A DNA stretch of 64,000 nt, taken from positions 35,780,831 through 35,844,830 of the forward strand of contig JANAVB010029819.1 in assembly GCA_029216955.1 (NCBI GenBank). The letters are read 5' to 3'. The translations under genes and the position numbers were made by a program. The notes beneath the pieces were generated by a model. That model had not been told where the DNA came from and searched no databases. It saw only the letters and a list, made by a program, of their open reading frames with translations. The stretch's first letter is position 1. Each line of letters starts with the position of its first letter. Origin of the DNA: Iris pallida. Its lineage: Eukaryota > Streptophyta > Magnoliopsida > Asparagales > Iridaceae. Shown one piece after another: positions 36,156 through 46,890 of this stretch.

Positions 36156-37032
36156 AACTCTTTTGAACTCAATCATCAATTGTCCTTTTCAAAATTCCTA
36201 TCCAACATAACATGCAATTCTCAAACATGTTACAGCACACATGGCAACTTTCCTCTATTCCCACATGTCACTACCATAATTTTAGATAGGGTTATTTTTG
36301 TCATTTTTACATTATTAGTATGTTGTGTATATTTATTTAATTAATTATAGTGATGGTTGCATTTGTTAGTGGACTAGTCTATTTATTGGACCCTTGGTTA
36401 GAGAACCCGATTAGGTTTGTCATGATACTTGGACCAACATATTAAGTTAGCATTATTTAGACTCATTTAAGTCATTCTATATTATGAATAGGGATTAGAA
36501 TAATTACCAAATTAGAATTAGGAGCCTCCATTAATTAACCTAGCCATCATGACAACTTAGGAGGGCATTTTAGTCATTGTGCATGACATAGAGAGGGGTC
36601 CTTATGGTGGTCGGCCCTAGGGAGAGGAGTTCACTCTCTTCATTCTTCATTTTTGCACATTTCCCAAAGCTTGGAGTTCTTCCCAAAAATCTTTCCATTC
36701 TTCTATCAATTTCCATCAAATCATTCCCAATTATTCCCTACTCTTCATCCAAGGACTCTAGAAGCTTTGGAGGCAAAGAGCACAAGAAGAGGAAGATTGG
36801 GCTAAGAGCTTGTATCAAAACCGTATCCGAATCACATCCACCGGGCTTTACATTGGGAATCCATCTTCCAATAGGTATACATCTAATTTTTTCCTATTTC
36901 TACTCTAATAAATGCATTTGACCACTTGGAATCCACCCATGGAGGAGGGGTACCTATAGGAGGAAGAACTAGGCTCTAATGACCCTTTATGTAGAAGTTA
37001 AAGTGAATTTTTGTGCCATTTTTGGGAAAATC
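36156..37032 (+). repeat. Probable LTR leader fragment of a Tekay-like element
   Basis: The order of features (TTAATTAATTA, GGCATTTTAGTCATTGTGCA, leader sequence, then GGAATCCATCTTCCAATAGG) parallels the LARD2 LTR read on its minus strand around 51600-51240. The frame at 36604-36921 lies in this leader and has no domain. It is cut by the CACTA end at 37033. Confidence 0.45.
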
Positions 37033-37460
37033 CACTACAAGAATAAAGGCTATTCTTGACGGTTTTTTTCCCGTCAAGAAATGGGTATCTTGACGGTTGC
37101 AGATCCGTCAACTAGGCCGGAGTCAAGAAAAGACCCCCCTTTTCTTGACGGTCGCTGGCATGGCTTTTCTTGACGGTTTTTGGCCGTCATATTAAGTAAT
37201 TTTCTTGACTGTTTTTAGCTGTCAAGATAACAGTTTTTAGAAACCGTCAACATAGGCAAAAACTTTTTTTGACTTCGGCCTAGATAACGGCCTTTAGCCG
37301 TCAATAAAAGCATTTGTTTTGACGGACAAAATATGTCATGAAAAGCACTAATTCACGGCTATATTGTGCAGCATGATATGAATTAAAGTTGACATTTGAC
37401 AACCGTCAAGAGAAGCTATCTAAAGTACCGTCAAGAGAAGCATGCCAAAATTCTGTCAAG
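37033..37460 (+). mobile_element. CACTA transposon left end (TTGACGG subterminal repeats)
   Basis: It starts CACTACAAGAATAAAGGC and then carries more than ten TTGACGG/CCGTCAA motifs in both orientations, the expected subterminal transposase-binding pattern. No matching right end is found in the window, so the element is truncated or its end has decayed. Confidence 0.7.
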
Positions 37461-38530
37461 AATTATATAATATTAATCAACCACACATTATATCAATCCA
37501 GAAGCTACACACATCAAATTACTAAAAAACCCAAATTTTATATTAACAAACTGTATTGTTCATACAAAAATAACTGTCAATACACATCCCACCACATGTA
37601 TTCTTCACTTGTCCAACCACAACATAATCCAACCATAAAGTACACATCCCACATCTGTTGTTTCCATACCACTTAAACATCCAAACCACAAACAACCATC
37701 ACTTGTCACCACAAAACATAATCCACCAACACTACAAAATGAAACAAAAAAGTAGCAAACCATATCGGAGCACATCCCTCCATATCCACAGCATTCCCAT
37801 ATTCACAACATGCATCCACCTTCATTTTTCAGCAAGTTCCTGAAAGAATAAGAACACAAAGTATCAACTCACTATTATAGGATTATCAATACAATTTTAC
37901 TTTATTGCTGCACACACAAGAACTCGAGACAATTTGAATCACTTGAGAAGAACTACAAGGCTAGCCATATTGAAACTATAATTCACAGACATGGATCAAT
38001 CATGTAAAGAATCTGAAGGCTAGCTAAATTGTCAATCATGTAAAGTTTCTCATTGAGGACACACTAAATGTTGTAGGGGATAGCAAACCAAACCTGGATA
38101 GTATGATATTCCTACTGCAACCCAAAAGAGGTATGGTCAATTGAACAGTAAGGATATGTAAGACAACAATTTATGGTCTGATACTGTAAAGGAAATAATG
38201 ACCAAAATCTTCTCCAAAGGAGTTTTATGTATATGCCCTTAATTAATGTAAGTGCATGTAAGGTTATTGAACCATTCTCTCTACAGTATGTAACAAAAAT
38301 TCAAAAGGTAGATTTCTGAAACTGCAACAGAAAGATGCGATACTGAAATGACCAACTATTGGTTCTCCTTTAACAAAACAATACAGAAATATCTGATCAA
38401 TGTCACCCATATTGCACAAGAAACTGGTGTCCCTATCGTGTCTGTACCCGTAACTGTATTCGTGCAACATGGGCGACTACATTGTACCTATTTGAAAATG
38501 TCTGAATTTTGTATGTATGTATATAATAGT
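37461..38530. other. AT-rich sequence without recognised features
   Basis: Short frames only (for example 37389-37676), with no domains. It may be the interior of the CACTA that starts at 37033. The complete CACTA at 38531-42761 interrupts it. Confidence 0.4.
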
Positions 38531-39235
38531 CACTACTAAAATCTATCAAATCAGCGACGCCACAGGACGTCGCTAAATAGGGAAAATACGTCGCTAATAT
38601 CGATTAGCGACGTATTTAGCGACGTTTGCACGTAGTCGCGATTAACCTAGTCGCTAAACAACAAAACGTCGCAATACGTCGCTATTGCGACGACACTCAG
38701 CGACGCAGACACGTCGCTAATTCAGCAACTACCAGCGACGTAAAACGTCATCATTTACCGACGCAACCTAGCGACGTTGAGCGACTTGATATGCATCGAT
38801 GCTGACCTAGCTTGAGTGGCAAATGGCGACATTCTGCGACTTTGTTACGTCGCTATAGTACCGACATATAGCGACGTCTAACGTATCAACGTTTAGTGAC
38901 GATCAGCAACGGTATTCATCACAGTTAGCGACGTTGTGATACTTACTTAGCAACGTTAACTTCGTCGCTGAACGTCGCTGAGAGTCGCTGAACGTCGCTA
39001 ATATTGAAAAAAATAAAAAAAATATATAGCATTTGCAGCATCCCCTGCAGCATTTGCAGCATTTGCAGCATCCCCTACACCATTTGTTACAACAACGACG
39101 ATGTGTATCACGAACACAGTATCAAACAACACAGATACACACAATCACGAACATGTTTGAAACACAATCTCATCAATCAACACAGATATATGAAAATTTG
39201 TAACAACAATGTCAAACATAATGGTCCACAACTTA

Positions 39236-39480
39236 ATTGCCAAGTATGGGAACGAAAGGCTCATAACACAACCCAAAATTTATTCTAGCATACATTAGTG
39301 TGAATCATCTATGTTCTGTACATATGGTGTAGTATATGTTCTTATCGTATCTAGTGTATGAAGAATGTAACAGAATCAAGATGAACTCACATAATGTAAT
39401 ACTAGGACATCATCTACTACTATATAAGATATAGTGATAGGTTGTCGTATCATCATTGCCGAGGGATGAGGGTCGGAGGA
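39236..39480 (+). repeat. Internal direct repeat of the CACTA, copy 1 (copy 2 at 40768-41009)
   Basis: About 245 bases (TTGCCAAGT... to GGATGAGGGTCGGAGGACA) recur about 1.53 kb downstream with few changes. A shorter third piece (TTGTCGTATCATCATTGCCG) appears at 40138. This indicates internal duplication within the element. Confidence 0.8.
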
Positions 39481-39779
39481 CAAATACCGCTCGAGTGAGC
39501 CAAAGGCATGCAGCCACTTCCCTCCCTCCATTCACCCTCTCCCTCTCTCACGCTATCAACGTCACAACTTTTCCACCTCAAGTTCTGATCAAACATCTTC
39601 CTTCTCCTCTCCTCCACCATGGCTCTGGACCCATCTGCTCCTCCCTACTTCCTTTCTTCTTATTTGACTCTCTCAGCCACATATGATATCCACCTCAAGT
39701 GTAGAGTCGGGGGAGAAGAAGTAGGAAGGAAGAGGAGGGGAGCAGCACAACCGGCGGCATGACCCAGAGGAAGTACATT

Positions 39780-39959
39780 GGTTTTCTTCAACATCTGTAG
39801 GAGAACTATAAGGATATATCTTTTCACAATATATCACCTTGTCAAAGACCCTTAATGTGACAACCATGTTACCGCGATGTCGGAAGACTAATATGTCATA
39901 ATTTTCTAAGCCGTGTGTTTTAACATAATCCTCCAAAATCTTTTCTGCTATGTAGTAAT
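39780..39959 (-). pseudogene. Captured B3 DNA-binding domain fragment, copy 1
   Basis: The minus strand reads LEDYVKTHGLENYDILVFRH, then RGNMVVTLRVFDKVIYCEKI. This matches the C-terminal half of plant B3 domains (pattern W-x2-(F/Y)-V-x2-H-x-L-x3-D-x-L-V-F-R-x2-G-N ... V-F-D ... C-E-K), probably of the REM type. Only part of the domain is present, with no start and no nuclear signal, so it cannot act as a transcription factor. The left part of this copy extends beyond the mirrored copy at 39965-40075. Confidence 0.7.
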
Positions 39960-40059
39960 GCAAGATTACTACATAGCAGGAAAGAGTTGGGAGGATTATG
40001 TCAAAACACATAGCTTAAAAAATTATGACATGTTAGTCTTCCGACACCGCGGTAACATG
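39865..40059. repeat. Near-perfect inverted repeat (hairpin), 95-bp arms and 5-bp loop
   Basis: Left arm 39865-39959 and right arm 39965-40059 are equal in length without gaps. By eye they differ at about nine positions, mostly transitions. The spacer is GCAAG. Both arms encode the B3 fragment, so a transcript across it would fold into a long hairpin. Confidence 0.92.
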
Positions 40060-40075
40060 ATATCATACTTGTAAA
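39965..40075 (+). pseudogene. Captured B3 domain fragment, mirrored copy 2
   Basis: The plus strand reads YYIAGKSWEDYVKTHSLKNY, then DMLVFRHRGNMISYL and a stop. It retains the Trp of the B3 motif (SWEDYV), which copy 1 has lost (ILEDYV). It breaks off after the GN, before the strand ending in V-F-D. Confidence 0.7.
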
Positions 40076-40210
40076 GGTGATCTCTCAGAGTATACGTCCT
40101 ACTCAGATGGATCTCTCAGAGTATCCTCTCTGGTTGGTTGTCGTATCATCATTGCCGAGGGATGAGGGTTGTAAGATAGTCAACTTCATCTACGGATACA
40201 TAGTTTTTGC

Positions 40211-41240
40211 CTCGCCAGTCGAATGGCTGCAGGGACTATGTCCTGATCACCATGTCGTAGTCCAATACAATCCAGAGATTGACACAATCCTAATTCATAT
40301 ATATAGTCCAATACAAATAGTCTAATACAAAAACAATCCAATACAAATAGTCCAATACAAATAAGTACTAATAGCTAATGAGAACCACGCAGCTCACGCA
40401 AACGCTCAGTGATACGATCACGCAACCACCTCGAAAAAGCGAGATCTTTGGCGTGAGGAGAGATGTAGTCCCTTGCAAGTGCTGCATGAATAGAACTCCC
40501 GGTCTCACTAGTTAGCAGTGCTGGATGAATAGAACTCCCGGTCTCACTAGCAACCGGTGCCACTTCCTCCTTAACTGTAGGAGGAGCCACCTCAGCATTC
40601 ACTGTTTCCCTCAAACGACGTGCCGCTCCTCGGGTCATGGGTGCCATCTGGTAAGATCGATATTCACAAATAATATAATTGTAACATAAGCAAGCTAACT
40701 AAAGAAACCATCATATAATTTGAGTACATTTTCGAAAGCAGATAAAGTACAAAAAATTCAATTTTTTGCCAAGTGTGAGAACGGATGGCTCAGAACACAA
40801 CCCAAGATTCATTCTAGCATACATTAGTGTGAATCATCTATGTTCTGTACATATGGTGTAGTATATGTTCTTATCGTATCTAGTATCTGAAGAATGTAAC
40901 AGAATCAAGATGAACTCACATAATGTAATTCTAAGACATCATCTACTACTATATAAGATATAGTGATAGGTTGTCGTATCATCATTGCCAGGGGATGAGG
41001 GTCGGAGGACAGTCAACTTTATCTACGGCTACATAGTTTCTGCCTCGCCAGTCGAATGGCTGTAGGGATTATGTCCTGATCACGTTGTCGTACCGTAGAT
41101 TAATGCAAAGTCCATATAGCAAATGTCGTACATAGATTTCTACCTCGCCAGTCGAATGGCTGTAGGGACAGTGTCTGACTTGGTGTATCTCACCATTTTT
41201 CTAAAATGCCTGACATTCTACCTCGCAAGTCGAATGGCTG
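40211..41240 (+). repeat. Repeated CTCGCCAGTCGAATGGCTG motif (4 copies)
   Basis: The 19-base motif, with TGTAGG usually following, occurs at 40211, 41044, 41144 and (one base changed) 41222. In two of the longer copies the frame ASPVEWL-GLCPDH is shared, which suggests an ancestral coding fragment I do not recognise. Confidence 0.7.
40375..40647 (-). CDS. Small open frame inside the CACTA, unrecognised
   Basis: It encodes 90 residues starting MAPMTRGAARRLRETVNAEV, with a 13-residue tandem duplication (SETGSSIH(P/A)AL units; 39-base repeat near 40484-40556) and a charged C-terminus. It has no similarity I can name. It could be a remnant exon of the element's own second gene, or of a captured gene. 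A GTAAG-like sequence next to the start would fit an exon border, but that is weak. Confidence 0.3.
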   Translation of the reverse strand: MAPMTRGAARRLRETVNAEVAPPTVKEEVAPVASETGSSIHPALLTSETGSSIHAALARDYISPHAKDLAFSRWLRDRITERLRELRGSH

Positions 41241-42139
41241 TAGGTGTATTTCTACCTAGGTATCCAGTCTCTCATACAGGACCTACCTATCTGCCTTTAG
41301 CATTAAATTATACAAATCAAACTAGTCTTAAATACTGGTACCAACTACCTGAACATGACAGTTCCTAATTTGTACTGGATTTATCCTACCTCTGAGTTTC
41401 ATACATATTAAAAAGAAAGGCATTTACTGTTAACAAGATAACCTGTCATGAATTGAACAGCAGGCAGACTTAGATTTAGGATTTAAAATATGGTATTCAG
41501 GTCAACTTAATTCAGTCAAAGGGTACTGAACAGAAAGTCTAATTAAGACTTTCAACTAAGCAGGCAGCCTGGACTGCTGTTCAGAACTTGGCAGACAAAA
41601 TCCCATACATCTGATGACAAACCTATATACACCCTTGCCCAAACAATTTGTTTCAGTAGGTAAAATATTCCAGGTTACTCAAGTAACCTGTCGTGCAATA
41701 TTTGGTGTCAACAGCATTCATTGTTAATTGTAACATGCTTACTATCATATCCCAACTCTGCCAAAACCTGACCAACATACCCTACACTAATCATTCCATA
41801 TTTCAGTAATGTCAGTGAGCTAAATCATACTCAACTGTCGAGAATACTTCGGAGAAAACTCATTCACAGGATTAGTATCCATCCTTCGTGACATAGCTGA
41901 AATTTATAGGGCTCGATAATAATTATTAGTCAATTTATTTATCATTTCAAAACCCTAAAAATGCCCAAAAAACTCCCAATATCAGTAAATAGGGCTCGAA
42001 CCCTAAATTAGAATTCAAATCGAAGCAAAACATCAAATTGACAGTTGATATGCCCAAAAAACTCCCAGTATCAGTATATAAGTATCACACTGTGAGTCTC
42101 GTGTCCACACAGTGGGACACGACGTGTCCAAACCAACAA

Positions 42140-42470
42140 AATAGGTGTCACACGAACTAGAAGCGAGTCCACGCTCTCGTGTCCCCTGCAGCGAGTCCAC
42201 GCTCTCGTGGACACGAACTAGAAGCGAGAGAGCGCTAGAAGACGAGGAGAAACTGGGAAGCGGGGACAGGGGAGAGTTACCTGAGGATGAGCTACCTGAG
42301 GAAGGAGGAGGAGGAGAAGTAGGAGGCCGAAGAAGGGAGATCGCCGGAGGAGCACCGTGGAGAAGGAGGCCGGAGGAGGGAAATCGCCGGAGGAGCATCG
42401 CGGAGGAGGAGCGCACGAAAAATTGGAGGAAAATTTGTGAATGATCAAAAAGAAAACCCTCGCCGCCTAT
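42140..42470 (-). other. GC-rich, proline/serine-coding patch near the CACTA right end
   Basis: Purine-rich on the plus strand. Overlapping frames on both strands (42033-42479 -, 42145-42444 +) are low complexity with no domain. It sits just inside the subterminal repeats, where a transposon gene's 5' UTR might lie. Confidence 0.35.
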
Positions 42471-42761
42471 ATGAAACATTTAGCGACGTCCTTCTCGGCC
42501 GTCGCTACACGTCGCTGATATTTAATAAACGACGACGCTGCTTAAAATGCGTCGCTACACGTCGCTATATCAGCGACGTGTAGCGACGAACTTGCGACGC
42601 AGATTCCCATTTAACAAATTGTAGCCGCTAGACGTCGCTATTAGTCGCTGTTGGCGACATACAGCGACGTCTTAGATAAACGTCGCTAAACCCCCAAAAA
42701 TTAGCGACGTTCTTTCTTGGAGTCGCTAAATACGTCGCTGATATGACTTATTTTGGTAGTG

Positions 42762-43739
42762 AGTAAGCATGACTATTATGTGTATGTGTGTTAATGAACA
42801 TAAAGGAAGGTAAATTTATAACTTCAAACGCCTGACCATATAATGATATTTTATTTAGTAACCATAAAATCAACATACATTATACACTAATGTTACAACT
42901 TGTGAACACTTAAGCAAGAAAATTTGTCAGTTTTCTTTATCATGTCAATCTGAAATGAATCACCCTTAAATTATTGTTCATAAATTTCATACAATATCTC
43001 AATTCCACAAAAACATTGAGAGTCAAGAGGAAGAAGTTTGCCTTTATAATAATCACTCGAAGAGTTTCATACTCATGATCCCACATTTTCGTTGGACACC
43101 TACTAACTCTCCAGAAACTTGCCAACATCCAGAGAAGCATATCAGCTTGTTTACAAAATTGATCATTTGACATCAATACTAGTTAATTGTGTGATCAATG
43201 TTGATTCTTCTTTCTGCACTCATCAATATAGTTCAGAAAAGGACTTGAATAGACACTTCTCAATTTATCAAATGACAGAAACAAAACATCAAATTTGTAT
43301 AGCAAAAAAATTTACCCATAAAATTCTAAAATAAAGACTAAAGAGGTTATAATATTAGTACTACAAGAATTGATGATTAGAGAAACAATTAGCCATTTTT
43401 TAGTGGACAAAACAATGATAAATGAGGTTAGTATATACTCGGTTGTTTAGTGTAATTCAAATTATTCATGTTCAAATTAATACATAGTATAGTAGTGTAT
43501 ATTTAAAACATTCCTAAAGCTTAAATATTTAAAAATTTAGTAAACATTGACTTATTCCTAGGCCCCACGAGGTACCCCACCTTAAGTTGCCCAGCGGCAA
43601 CCAGTTCAGCCTTTTAAAACTAAAAGAGTAATATAGTTTCCAGATCATTGCAATTTAAAAATACAACTTAAACTCGTTAAACTATAGACTCATTAAAAAA
43701 TAGCTAGTAGGTAAACAAATAGAAATAGAGTGCCATCAT
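42762..43739. other. AT-rich sequence without recognised features
   Basis: Continuation of 37461-38530 once the CACTA insertion is removed. Only short frames without domains. A CTACAAGAATTGATGATTAG near 43361 faintly resembles a CACTA end but lacks subterminal repeats. Confidence 0.4.
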
Positions 43740-44880
43740 TGTCATGCCCCAGAACCAGAATACTGGAGTACGGGGGACAGACACAGCCAGCTACGTACGT
43801 TGAAGTGGATCTCACCTCGCAATACGGTCACGGCTATCAAGATGCATGAGGGTTTATCTACAAGCCAACAGTCACTTATGGTCAAGAACAAGCCTAGTGT
43901 CTCAATCTCAAGCAAGCAAGTAAATGTAACAAGATGGTAGATCATCAGACATACAAGGTAAGGCATCCCAAACATTACATATTTAGATGATCATGAAGCT
44001 AGTCATACAAAATACGAAGACTAGCAAGAGTTTAAGTCATACATGATCAATCCTAGGATTTGTCAGTCATGTTACAGACCTTAGGAAGACATGAATGTAA
44101 GCTTTCAGTACGAGCTAACACTTGCTCGGCGGCTAAACGCCTCAAAAGAATAATTTATAATGGAGTGGGAGAGCAAAATAAAATCTACTCATTGCCAGGG
44201 TTGCATTTAGTGTTCACCATCTGGCTAAAAGATCATCGGGTGCTACTTCGAAATCTGGCCATACAAAACCAGCTAGGTCAGACCCCAAAAAGAACAAGTG
44301 CCACAAGGGAGGCTTCACTTAAGAACGAAAACCAGTATGTTAGATCACAAGGCATAATAATGACAAAAAAACTTAGAGTTAAGAATTCAGGGATAAACGA
44401 TAAGATAACTAAGAAACTACTCCGGTAACCAAGTTACAACCCGCAAACCAAACAAGGACCGGGATTGTAACTCTTCACCTGAACAGAACATAGTCTATGA
44501 CTGATTATCGATAAGGTGAAGCATAAATAGTAACGTGCTGAAGTAACCAAGTACTGGCCTTATCTAGACAAGAATAGAATAGACGGGACTCCATCCATCA
44601 ATCTCGGCCAAGCAATGAGTACGGCTTGATACTTTAACTAACTAGGGTTATCACAAGCCTAGTTACTAACAAGATGCATTGAGATGTTCCAACAGCCACA
44701 AGCCCTACAGACTTAATGCAGGTTATCCAGTTGTAAGTTGAGAGAGTTGTATTAGGTGACTTGGGGGTGCAACACATGACAGCATGTTGGAAATATGCCC
44801 TAGTCGACGGCAGGCTACAAGTCCAATTAAAGCGCCCAGATAACGGGACTGCCTGTAGCTGGAAAATCTCTTCATAAACT
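43740..44880 (-). repeat. Truncated LTR fragment (3' end at 43740)
   Basis: On the minus strand the sequence ends GGTTCTGGGGCATGACA at 43740, like Tekay-type LTR termini. Style and composition match LTRs elsewhere in the window. It is cut by the CACTA end at 44881. No coding content. Confidence 0.45.
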
Positions 44881-45120
44881 CACTACAACTAAAATGATAT
44901 ATAACGACACTTTATTAACGACACTTGTTAAATAAGTGTCTTTAATTTTTTTTTTTTATGACACTTTGCTAAAACATGTCATTGTAATGGAATATTTATC
45001 ATCATTTATGGCACTTTTTTTTAAGTGTCATAAAAATATATTTAACAACACTGTTGAAATGTCATCTAATATTAAATGACAAAAAATAACACATTTACAG
45101 TGTTATCTGAAATTTTTATT
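44881..45120 (+). mobile_element. CACTA transposon left end (ACGACACTT subterminal repeats)
   Basis: Begins CACTACAACTAAAATGATAT, followed by AACGACACTT, AAGTGTC and ACACTT repeats in both orientations over about 220 bases. The matching right end is not found before 60716. Host-like fragments lie directly downstream. Confidence 0.65.
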
Positions 45121-45239
45121 CTCCAACTGTTTATTTTTAATTTGGCGCCTTCACCTGGATTTTCCTTTTTATTGTCCATTAGTGTACACTCTCTCTCTCT
45201 CTCTCTCACTCTCACTTTCTCTCTCTGACTTAATTTTTA

Positions 45240-45306
45240 TGGCCGCCATCAAATATGTGAGAAAGCCGGGGTTGCTATTCACGGTCATGGAGTCTGACTT
45301 CTCAGG
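45240..45306 (+). other. Possible short coding exon fragment, unrecognised
   Basis: ATGGCCGCCATCAAATATGT opens a frame MAAIKYVRKPGLLFTVMESD that reaches a candidate donor (TCAG/GTTTGC) near 45306, after a CT-rich 5' UTR-like run. The look of a gene start is real, but I do not recognise the peptide. The frame at 45417-45617 has no domain either. Confidence 0.25.
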
Positions 45307-45780
45307 TTTGCTTCTCTCCCCCCTCTCTTTCTTCAAAGTAATAATTTAGGAGATAGTTTTTTGTTTACAAAACCTAAAACTGGTCACAGGGGGGTGGCAG
45401 CCTCGCTGTAGACACTTTGGACACCTTGGTGGGAGATTCAGAGGGTGGAGCCTATCGATCGATTATGGTTAGGGTCTTTGGGAGGTTATTCCACCCACCA
45501 ATAGGGACCACATCCAAGGTGACCCCTGTTGCACAACTGGAGGGTGAGTCGTGGGCCTTGGTGTTGGAGAGGATGGCACAGTTGCTTTGCAAATCAATGG
45601 CACGGTTGTACCCGTAGGAGAAGGGGATATTGTTGGAAGGATTCGGGCGACATATTTGGAATAGACAGCGGGTATGCTAATGTTATGTAAAGGATGCACC
45701 CAAAGTGTTCAACAAAATTTTATAGAGGGATGTGCAATATTTTAATATACATCGGCCACTTGAGGCCTTTATTGCTAACG

Positions 45781-45969
45781 GTGGGGAACAGGACCGACAA
45801 GAGGAGGAAGTAGGTGATGGATGATAGGTACATGAGGCTGCAGGGGCTGTACTAGTACCGCGACTTCGACCACAAGTAGCTCATACTCGACTCCAAGCTA
45901 GCCTTATGCTGCCCCGGCAATGATGACCCCGTCCTTGATCTTGAGGAGCGTCCCATTTGCTTCCTGATA
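45781..45969 (+). pseudogene. Exon 1 fragment of a DA2/GW2-like RING E3 ubiquitin ligase
   Basis: In one frame from 45781: VGNRTDKRRK, stop, VMDDRYMRLQGLY, stop, YRDFDHK, stop, LILDSKLALCCPGNDDPVLD, LEERPICFL. This follows the N-terminus of plant DA2/GW2 proteins, which limit seed and organ size by ubiquitination, up to the first RING cysteines. Damage: GTG where the start ATG belongs, three in-frame TAGs, and Arg for the first RING Cys (ERPIC). The homology stops at ICFL, followed by T-rich intron-like DNA starting ATACGG, possibly a decayed GT donor. The family sequence is recalled from memory. Confidence 0.75.
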
Positions 45970-46099
45970 CGGACCCTTTCCTCTTTTTTTCCCGCTTGAT
46001 CGGTACTGGTGATAATTCTATTGGGAGCACTAGCAATAGTAGATTTTGATTATTTGAGTTTTTTTTAGTGTTGATTTTCTTATAATTTTGGGAGCACTT

Positions 46100-46890
46100 T
46101 GTAGTTGTAGTTTGTTGTTCTTGTTATGAAATCTAAGCGTAATTGTGATATTGTATGATTTAATCAATTTAACGGAAATAGAAACATCTTTTATTGAGTA
46201 TTTCTATCCATTTTTGGTTTTCTTGATTGACACTGATGCTGACTTGATTTAAAATCATAGGTTTGGAATATTTTAATTGGAATTAGTGTCATTTTTTGAT
46301 GCTGAGACTTTAGGTTGTTTTAAGTAGTTTTAGTTGTAGTTTGCTGCCCTTGTTATGAAAAATGAATGAAATTGTGATGTTATATGATTTCTGATAATTT
46401 TACGAGGCATATAAGCATCTTTTATTTAATGATTATACTCGATTTTGGCTCTCTTGGTAGATACTGAAGCTAACTTGATTTGGAATATCTAAGTTTAGAT
46501 TAATGCAATTTTTGTGATAATTTAGGCAGGTTTGTAGATCGTTTAAGTTAGGACTAATTGTAGTTTGATGTCCTCATTGTGAAAATTGAATGTAATTGTA
46601 ATTTTACATAGGGATTGACCAATTTGTCAGGAGTAGAAGTAAGTTTTATTGAATAATTCTACTTGATTTCAGTTTTCTGCCATCAATACTGATGTTATCT
46701 TGATTGGAATCGTAGATTTGGAAAATATGAGTTCAGAGTAATAGCATTTTCGTTATAGTTTAGGTAAGTTTGAAGCTCGGTCGAAGTAGTAGTCATATTT
46801 GATGTTAAGTGAAATAGTGATTTTATATGATTTTTGATCTGTTTATCGCGAAATGAAAAGTTTTATTGTATTGAATAACTATTAATTATA
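46100..46890 (+). repeat. Four degenerate ~230-bp tandem repeats in intron-like DNA
   Basis: Units beginning GTAGTTTG(T/C/A)TG start near 46107, 46337, 46558 and 46790. Each contains a TTGTTATGAAA-like part, ATTGTGAT, TTTTATTGA and TTGATTGGAAT. No frame is preserved. 46890-47350 continues as AT-rich intron-like sequence with no feature. Confidence 0.7.

Larger units (their letters stand above)
38531..42761 (+). mobile_element. Complete non-autonomous CACTA element with captured gene fragments
   Basis: The left end reads CACTACTAAAATCTATCAAA and the right end, reverse-complemented, CACTACCAAAATAAGTCATA; both continue into ATCAGCGACG. A 3-bp target duplication AGT (38528-38530, 42762-42764) flanks it, as CACTA elements require. 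Subterminal regions (38550-39000, 42478-42750) are full of GCGACGT/ACGTCGC. No transposase is seen in the 4.2 kb, so it is non-autonomous. It carries B3-domain fragments, a hairpin, and internal direct repeats. Its ends resemble those of the element starting at 60716. Confidence 0.9.

Noticed and set aside
43361..43420. CTACAAGAATTGATGATTAG as the missing right end of the CACTA at 37033
   Set aside because: Wrong orientation for a right end and no TTGACGG motifs nearby.
45417..45617. 66-residue plus-strand frame upstream of the DA2-like exon
   Set aside because: No similarity I can name, no splice signals, and an overlapping minus-strand frame of similar length.
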